Source of the DNA: Nelumbo lutea
Taxonomy: Eukaryota; Streptophyta; Magnoliopsida; Proteales; Nelumbonaceae
Reading direction: 5' to 3'
Length of the DNA: 64,000 bases
NCBI GenBank assembly: GCA_022828595.1
Contig: JAKGHH010000002.1
Coordinates: 75,736,383-75,800,382 of the forward strand
Shown here: piece by piece, positions 51,001 through 60,000 of the stretch
Layout of the letters: the number at the start of each line of letters is the position of its first letter
How positions within the stretch are numbered: position 1 is the stretch's first letter
Translations under genes and position numbers: made by a program
Notes under the pieces: model-generated
What the model was told of the DNA's origin: nothing
The model's input: the letters and a program-made list of their open reading frames with translations, nothing else
Database searches by the model: none

Positions 51001-54000
51001 CACACGAAGAAGGGTAAAAAGTAATAGAGCAATTAAGTAACTTGGTCAACTTACTAATAGACATAAGGTTAAGCGGAAATTTTGGGACATACAAAACTGA
51101 GGATAAAGGTAAGGTGTCATGTTAACACTGCCAACACCACAAATGGAGGATGTGGAACCATTAGCAAGGGTAACAGATTGTGATGTTGAGCAATGAGAGA
51201 GGGAAAAAACACACATGGAGTTTCAGTCATGTGATCGGAGGCTCCAAAGTCAATAATCCAGGGATTGGGTGTAGATGCCAGACAAGCCATACCTGAGTGT
51301 GCGAGAGTGGTCGTATTCTATTGAGATGTGGCCTGAACAAACCTCTCATACTCATCACGGGGAACACTCATCATCTCATTCCTGGGAACATCTGTGATGT
51401 AGGAAGCATCTGATTAGCTTAATGACTCTCCTGTCTAAAGCTACTGTCACTAGTCATAGCATGATTGGTCCAAGTTGAAGGTGGATCATGCAAGTCATAG
51501 CAATAATTAATGGTATGTTCATCCATTCCACAGTGTACACCTCCTCGGACTTGAACTACGTCCTTGGCCACGGGCTCCCCCTGAATTTCTACCTCCATTA
51601 CAACCACCACCACGGTAATAGGTAGGTCCACCACCACCACTCCAGCCATATACCAATCCACTGCTACTACTACGGCCAGATCGACCTCCCTGAGCTCCAC
51701 CTCTAACACCACGGTCCCTTGATACTGCAAAGGCTGATCTATCGTAAACACTAGTGTTCTCGGTAGATCCAATGGAAATCCTCCTAAGTCGAACAAACAC
51801 TTCTTCTAAGGAAGGGAGAGTTGATCCTCCTAGTATCTAGGCCCGCACTGGTTCATACTCAGACTTCAGCCCCACCAAAAATAAAGTTACATCAAGTTGT
51901 TATCTCTGTTGTTGCTGAATTTTGACATCAGAAGTGAGGGGGTGATAAACATTCAGCTCATTATGGATGTTTCTCATACTGGCATAGTACTCCTCAAGAC
52001 TCTGATTACCCTGTTGTAGATTAAAGTATTCCTGATACAGCTGATATACTCTGGTTGTATTGTCTTGACCCAAATACAACTTCTTAGCATGATCCCACAC
52101 TTCTTTGGCAGTGCCAAGAAACATGAAGTTTACACTAATCTTGTGTTCCATACTGTTCCATAACCATGTGATAATCTGTGCATCTTGTTTCCAGTCATCA
52201 TACTCATGAGAATCGGTGGAGGGTTTTTCTTCTCTCATGTGTTTCACCTTCTTCTTTGCCTTCAGAAAAACTTCTACAGATTTAGCCCAGGGTACATAAC
52301 TTTCTCCATTCAGTTTAATGGAGGTCATTTGAACGTTTAGGTAGTCAGTAGGAACCATCACATTAGTCTTGCTATCATTGCTGTCTCCCATAGCTGAATT
52401 CTGATATTGCTGAATTCGGCACACGGCACACAGCACACAGCACACTGCACAGTAGACCACACCACACACTGAACACACTGGTTTCAGCACTTAGTACTGT
52501 TGAAAATTGCACTCTTTACACTACAAACCCTACCCCACAACTACCTGAACACTCACTACACTGTTTGAGGACCACTCCCCTTTCGAATCATATTGAAAGA
52601 AAACATAAACCCTAGCACACTACAATCTGAAACAGACTTATCATTTGATTCACAATACGAAATTGCATAGAAATCTCTTACCTAATCACCCAAAAAGACC
52701 ACACAAGACATCCACTGCACCACACGAACCAGCCCTATTCTCTTCATCGATTAGGAGAGGGCTTCTTAGAAACCATGGCAACCAACCACAAACAGCACAA
52801 CTGGAGGCATAGAGACCTCCAAGGGAAAAGGGCGACCACTCCTTTTCAGACCTTTCCCTTATCTCCAACAAATGGCGAAGAAACCAAGAGAAAACCCTAG
52901 ACTAGGTGTGTAGAGAACAGAATTCTAGGCAGGTCTGATTTGCTCAGTTTTGCTCTGATACCATATTAGGATTCGGCCTGCCCTTGAATCCTTTTAAGCT
53001 GATAACAGTCAAGAAGGAAGAGAAAGAGAGAGAGAGAGAGAGAAAGAAGAAGAAGAGAAGAGAAGAAAGGGAGAGAAAGAACTGGTTCGAATGAGAGAAA
53101 AAGATCACTCTCCCATTCAGCCAGAATTGACTTATATTACTTATATTGTGGAAAAGACACATGTGCCCCTACTTAAGTAAGGGACACTAAATTTAACATA
53201 ATCTTACACATCAGCACATAAACATAAGTATAAAGACAAAACTAACCCTACATATTCAACACTAACATTCTCCACATTACCCTACCCCTTTTCCTTGGTT
53301 GTCAGAAGAAGCTAGAGTCAAAAAGGTTCAGCACACCCAAGGTGGGGTTCCATTTGAAACTAAACAAAGAAGAGAACCAATCCCACAAATAATAAGCAAA
53401 AGGACAAGAAATCAAAAGATGAGTCGTCGTCTCACCATTTCTTAAGCAAAGAAAACAGACATGTGGGAAAAGGCTCCAGCATGGCCTTTTTCTTTGAAGT
53501 ACATCTATAGTATTGATCTTTTGAAGAGTCACTTCCCAGCAAAAAGCCCTAACCTTTGGCGGCACAGGAGAATACCGGATTTCTTTAGTAAGAAAAGAGA
53601 CAGACCCAGAAGAAGACTGAACTAAGGCATTGAAAAAAGATGAACAAGAGAAAGTCCCTGAAGAGGGCTCTTTCCAAATTCTACTATCTGGGCAGGAAAG
53701 ATCTAGGAAAATTGAATTCAACACAGTGAATAACTCATCTGCAAAAGCCAATTCTGAATCCCTCAACCCTCTTCTCAAACCCAAATCCCAAGTCCCCTCA
53801 GACACACGAAGTGAGGAGATAGTTTTGAATTTATTTAGGGAAAGAGAATACATTACCGGGAAACTATCCTTATGGGGAGTGTTCCCAATCCAAAGGTCCT
53901 CCCAAAACAAAATTTTATTGAGCACACATCAAATCTGATGAAAGGCTCAAAGGAAGACAAGGCTCCAGCAATTGCTTTCCAAGGGGAGAAATGAGAAGCC

Positions 54001-57000
54001 CTAGGGTCGACGCCATCATCCCATCAGTAGAAATCACTGATTGTAGATTTAGTTGAATTTCTTGTGAAAGGAAAGGGGAGGAAGATAAAGATTTCAGTAG
54101 TAGAGAAGAAAAGAGAGGGAGAAAAGAGTAGGAAGTCAACCAGGATTCTTGAATTAACCCTAGTCGCAACCCCTCATTATATTTATACTTAACTTAAAGG
54201 ATGAGGTATTACAAGGATGCCCTTAGTAGGGTGGCTACTAATGTAACTGAACAGTCACAACTTAAAAACATAAACTAATGGGCCTAAAGCCCAACAACTT
54301 CCTAACTAAATAGCTTAAAATAAGAATAAAAAACAACTAGGCCTAACTCAACACTCCCCCTCAAGTTGGGAGTAAATGTCACACATTCCCAACTTGCGTA
54401 GATCATGCTCCAGCTTGTTCTTTGCAACACCTTTTGTGAGAACATCCGCGAGCTACAGATCAGAAGCAATGTATGGAAGACAAACTTCTCCAGAAGTTAC
54501 TCTTTCTCTGATAAAATGTCTATCCACTTCAATGTGCTTAGTTCGGTGATGCTGGACTGGGTTATGGGCAATGTTAATTGCTGCCTGGAGTCTCCAAGGA
54601 ATCGATAGGAAGTGATGTGAGTTCTGCTACAGTGGAATCAACCTCCTTGTGAAGTCTCTGTCGAAAGTAATGCTGAGAAGTAGGACGCAAAGGAGGTGGT
54701 AAGGTAGGATGGTCAAGTACAGGAGTAGACACAGGGACTGGAACTAGGAGAGGAATAAACTACTGATCACTTCCCCAAAACACTCCCCCTGAGAATGATA
54801 CTTTGAAAAGAAGTATGTGGATTCAAAAAAAAGTGGCATTCATGCTAACATACCGGCTCCTAGAGATTGGATCATAGCAGCAGTACCCTTTCTGATTTTC
54901 TGCATATCCAAGAAAGACACTTCTTTGCCTTGGGATCAAGCATTGAGCGGTGAGGACCAAGGATATGTGCAAAGCAGACACACCCAAACACCTTGAGAGG
55001 AATATGAAACATCTTCCCGTCAGGGAAAAGGAGACTGAATGGGGTGTTGAATCCAAGTATACGAGAGGGCACCCTGTTAATCAGATATACTGCTATGAGA
55101 ATTGCATCACCCCAAAACCGAACTGGAACTATAGATGTGCCCATCATGCTTCTTGCAATCTCAACAATGTGTCTGTTCTTCCTTTCTGCAACACCATTCT
55201 GCTGTGGGTTGTAGGGACAACTGCTCTGATGGACAACACCATATTCTAACACATATGAGGTAAGATGTTTTTCAAAATATTCCCTGGCATTGTCTAATCT
55301 GAACACCTTTATTCTTGTTCCAAACTGTGTTAGCACCATCTAATGAAATTGCCTCACCAAGGATGGTACTTCATCGCGGGATCTCATCAGGTAAATCCAA
55401 GAGTATCGTGAGAAATCATCCACAAATAAGAGAAAATATCGATAGCCTCCCATAGAAGGAACATGGTAAGGTCCCCACACATCCAAATGAATAACATCAA
55501 AAGAAGAAGAACACATTTTATTACTAGGTTTAAATGAATGTATACAATGCTTTCCAAGTTGACAACCTTCACACTCCAGACTTGACAAACTAATAGACTC
55601 AAAATGTTTTGGAAACAAAAGACTCAAAGAAGAAAAAGGTAAACGGCCCAAACGATTATGCCAAAGCATAATTTGACCCACAGACCCTGACTCACTATCC
55701 CTGCTGACATGATGATTCTGATGAGGAGGAAGAACATCCAGGAGGTAGATCCCATTCACTTCACGACCACTCCCAATCGTCCGTCCTCTTTGAATCTAAA
55801 TCCAACAAAATACAATGACCAGGAGAAAAAAATTAGTGAGTAGTTCAGGTTCTTAATCAAACTACTAACAAATAACAAATTAGTGCTCAATCTAGGAACA
55901 TGAAGGATTGAGGGTAAAGAAATAGAATCACTAATCTTGATAGATCCCTTCCCAGCAATAGGAACATGGGATCCATCAGTTGTGGAGACCCTATCTCTGC
56001 TAGAACATAGCTGGTAAGAAGAAAAAATAGTAGAGCTATGAGTCATGTGCTCTAAGGCTCCTGAATCTATAATCCAAGGAGGTCCCTCTTTACCTGAAGT
56101 AGAAACATAATTTGCAATTATAATTTGCAGTTACGTGTGAACTACCTGTGTGAGCAAAGGAAGTAGAGTGGACACCACCAGTGCCACCTGTACCTTGTTG
56201 TCCGCTTGCTGCTGAACTAGAACTGGCTGTATCCCGCTGGTTCAAAAGTTGCCCATACCTCTCAAGTTTGGCCCTTACTGCAACAGCTGCAACAGACTCC
56301 AGAGCAACTATAGTAGGAGGGGCCAGAATGTCACCAGTAACTGCCATGTGTGCATTTCCCTTCTTATTTTTTACTCTAGTCGGCACAAGATGTGGGTGAA
56401 GCTTCCAGCAAGTATCTCTTGTGTGTTTAGGCTTCTTACAGTAGTTACAAATCAAATCTCTTTTATCTTCCTTCTTGATTTCACTACCACCCCGATCTCC
56501 ACTTTGTTTAGGTTTCATAGTACTCACCATGGCAGACTGACCAGAAACAGGATTTGTCATCATGACATCTCTCCTGCTCTCCTCCCCTGACACAGAGGCA
56601 TATGCCTGGGAGAGGGTAACACTGTCCCTGGAAAGAAGATGTTGTCTTGCAATATCATACTCAAGATTAAGGCCAGCAAAAAATTCAAACACCCTATACT
56701 TCTCTAGATGTTTCTGATAGGTAGTTGCATCCTTAGTGGTTTCCCAAGCAAATGTCTCTAAATGGTCAATCTCCTGCCACAGGGTTTTAAGGGCTGAAAA
56801 ATAGGCTGCAACGGGTCTATCTCCCTGCCTTGTAGAAATAATCTGATTTCTCAACTGATAAGCCCTAACAACATTCTCCCTCTGTGAATAGATTTCTGCA
56901 ACCCCATCCCATATTTCCTTAGTTGCATTTGCCCATAAAAATTTTTTACTTGTATGGGGCAACATGGAATTACACAACCAAGTCATCACCATATAATTCT

Positions 57001-60000
57001 CCTGTACCCACCGGGAGTTGCTAGTTTCGGGTTTCACATCCTCACCAGTGATATACCCTAATTCCCCACGAGCACCAATGGCCATCTTTGCAGATTGTGA
57101 CCATTCCAAGTAATTTGCACCATCCAACCTAACTGTAGTAATGGTCTCAGTCCCAAAAAGGTCTCCAGCACCTCCTCCCACTGGTCTCATTTCACTCCTA
57201 GGCTTATTTTCAACTCCGTGACCCTCCATGCTTCTCAAAAAATGTAAAGAAAATAACCGAAATATGTAACAAGATCAAACGAAACACTTCTGGAACCAAC
57301 AACACCTTTCTAGTGTCCTAGACTGTCTTTCCACAAAAGATTCCTTTTCTGTGGGACGGGAGAAGAGAGAGAAGAGGAAGTCACTTTCTCTAGAAGCCTC
57401 CAAATTAGGTAGAACTTGAACCGCCCCTTATAGAAAACTCAAAGGAATCCTAAAAAATTAGGGTGCCACTTCCTAGGTCAAAATTGAAGAGTCCAACAGA
57501 AACAGGACTTTTCCCCTTTCTCCAGTTTTTCCTGATTTTGATAAGAAACCCTAGACCAGCTACAGGGCACACAGATCCACCAAAAATCCAAAAAACTGGG
57601 CTTACCTGAGAACTTCGATCAACCTCTTAAATCACCATGCAATCGGCCGATCTAGGGCTGCATGAGGAAACAACTCAAGGAACCTTTGGCTGGCTCTAAT
57701 ACCAAGTAGAAACCACTAATTGTAGATTTAGTTGAATTTTTTGTGAAAGGAAAGGGGAGGAAGATAAAGATTTCAGTAGTAGAGAAGAAAAGAGAGGGAG
57801 AAAAGAATAGGAAGTCAACCAAGATTCTTGAATTAACCCTAGCCGCCAACCCCTCATTATATTTATACTTAACTTAAAGGATGAGGTATTAGAAGGATGC
57901 CCTTAGTAGGGCGGCTACTAATGTAGTTGAACAATCACAACTTAAAAACATAAACTAATGGGCTTAAAGCCCAACAACTTCCTAACTAAATAGCTTAAAA
58001 TAAGAATAAAAAACAACTAGGCCCAACTCAACACCATCCATTAGCTGCCATCCCATGAATACTTTGCACCACCAAGTGCCACAAACTGTCTTGCTCTAAA
58101 GGAAATCTCCACAACCACTTTCCTAACAAAGCTATATTTCTTAATCTGATATTGCCAATGCCTGAACCCCATGTTTCCTTTTTCCTAGAAACTACTTCCC
58201 ATTTCACTAAATGCTCCTTTTTTGAGTCACCCGGTTCCCACAGAAAATCTCTCATGAGCTTTTCTAACTTATTGGCAACCTTGGCAGGAAAATTAAAGGT
58301 AGATAGAAAATACACCAGAAGGTTGGCCAGAGTTGACTTGATTAAAGTGATTCTACCCCCTAGTGAGATATAATTTCTCTTCCTCCCTGCTAGCTTCTTA
58401 GTGAATCTTTCTAAAATTGGGTACCAAAAGTTTTCTATTTTAGGATTTCCCCCCAGAGGTAGACCTAAATATACCAAAGGCCAACCACTTACCTCACAAC
58501 CTAAAGCCCTAGCCACCAACTGCATTTCATCATCCTGTAAATTCACCCCCGCTACACAACTCTTGTTCCAATTGATTTTCAAATTGGAGACTCTCTCAAA
58601 ATGCATTACCACCAATCTCAAATTATCCATCTCCTCAATTTCCCCTTCACAAAAGAGAATGATATCATCCACAAATTGTAGGTGAGTGACAATCACTTGT
58701 TGCCTCCCAACACTCCAACCTTTCAGTAGATTTCTTGAATCAGCCCTAGAAATCAAAACACTTAGGACATCCACTACTAAGGTGAAGAGGAAAGATGGCA
58801 AAGGGTCTCCTTGTCTAAGGCCCCTCTTTGCAGGAAAAAAGTCCCTAGCTACTCCATTCACTAAGATTGAGAAGTGACAAGAGGTAATACAACCCTTCAT
58901 CCACTTACACCATCTCTCCCCAAAGCCTCTATTCTTCAACACTTTTAGCAAGAAATCCCAATCCACCAAATCATAAGTCTTTTCTAAGTCAAGTTTACAG
59001 ATCATACCCTTTTCTTTTTTTGTAATCCACACATTCATTGGCTATTAAAATCTGATCAATAATTTGTCTCCCTTTCACAAAGGCCCCTTGATTCGATGAG
59101 ATTAAGGAATGAAGGACTTTCTTGAGCCTTAGTGCAAGAACTTTAGAAATGATTTTATATAGACTCCCAATCAAACTGATCAGTCTAAAGTCCTTGGGCT
59201 GAACTGTAGGCACCCTCGTAGGGATAAAAGCTATGAAAGTAGCATTTGCACCCGCATTTATTTTTCCTCTTTCAAAGAATTCCAAGAAGACCTCTACTAG
59301 GTCATCACCTAAGATGTCCCAACAGTCTTGATAAAAAGCCATAGTGAATCCATCCAGGCCCGAGGTTTTTGATCTTTCCATAGAGAAAACTGCCTTCTTT
59401 ATTTCTTGAACCTCAAATGGTCTTTCCAGGGGTTCCAACAATTCATTTTCTCCAACGTGCCACTCAAAGTCAGTTAGAGTCTCTCTTACTCTACTGGAAC
59501 TGTCATAAATGGATTTAAAACCACAAAAGCTTTTGCAATCTCTTCCTCTCTTGTCAGCATTGCCCCATTCCATTCCAAACTTTCCACTATGTTCTTCCTC
59601 TTTCTTCCACTTGCCAAGCTATGGAAAAATCTTGTATTACCATCTCCTTCCTTCAACCACTTGCATCTTAATTTTTGTCTACAGATTATCTCTTCTTTTC
59701 AAAGAATTTCCTCCAAATCTTGTTTCAACTTCCATCTCTCTTCCCTTTCTTCACGCCTCAATCCTCTCTCTGCCTCAACAACATCAAGTTTTTGAATCCT
59801 TTTACTAATAGCCTCCTTTCTGTCTTCAATTCTACCAAACTCTTCTTTGTTCTAAGCTTTGATCCTAGCTTTTAGCTTTTGTAGCTTCTTAAAAAATCTA
59901 TATCCCTTCCATCTAAACTCCACCTGATCCTCTTTCCACCACTCTTTCATTTTCTTTTGAAAGTCTGGATGTCACAGCCACATGTTTTCAAATCTGAAGG

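Larger units (their letters stand above)
54026..58033 (-). mobile_element. copia-D, RT-deleted, TSD CCATC
   Basis: LTRs 54026-54353 (328 bp) and 57705-58033 (329 bp), about 13 differences by eye. Target duplication CCATC at 54021-54025 and 58034-58038, inside the LINE. Primer site (degenerate, TGGTATTAGAGC reversed) at 57693-57704. Order: Gag, protease, integrase, then a short RNase H end near 54400-54590 ([20 protein letters not shown]). RT is missing, so it is non-autonomous. Related to copia-A in Gag and integrase. Confidence 0.93.
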
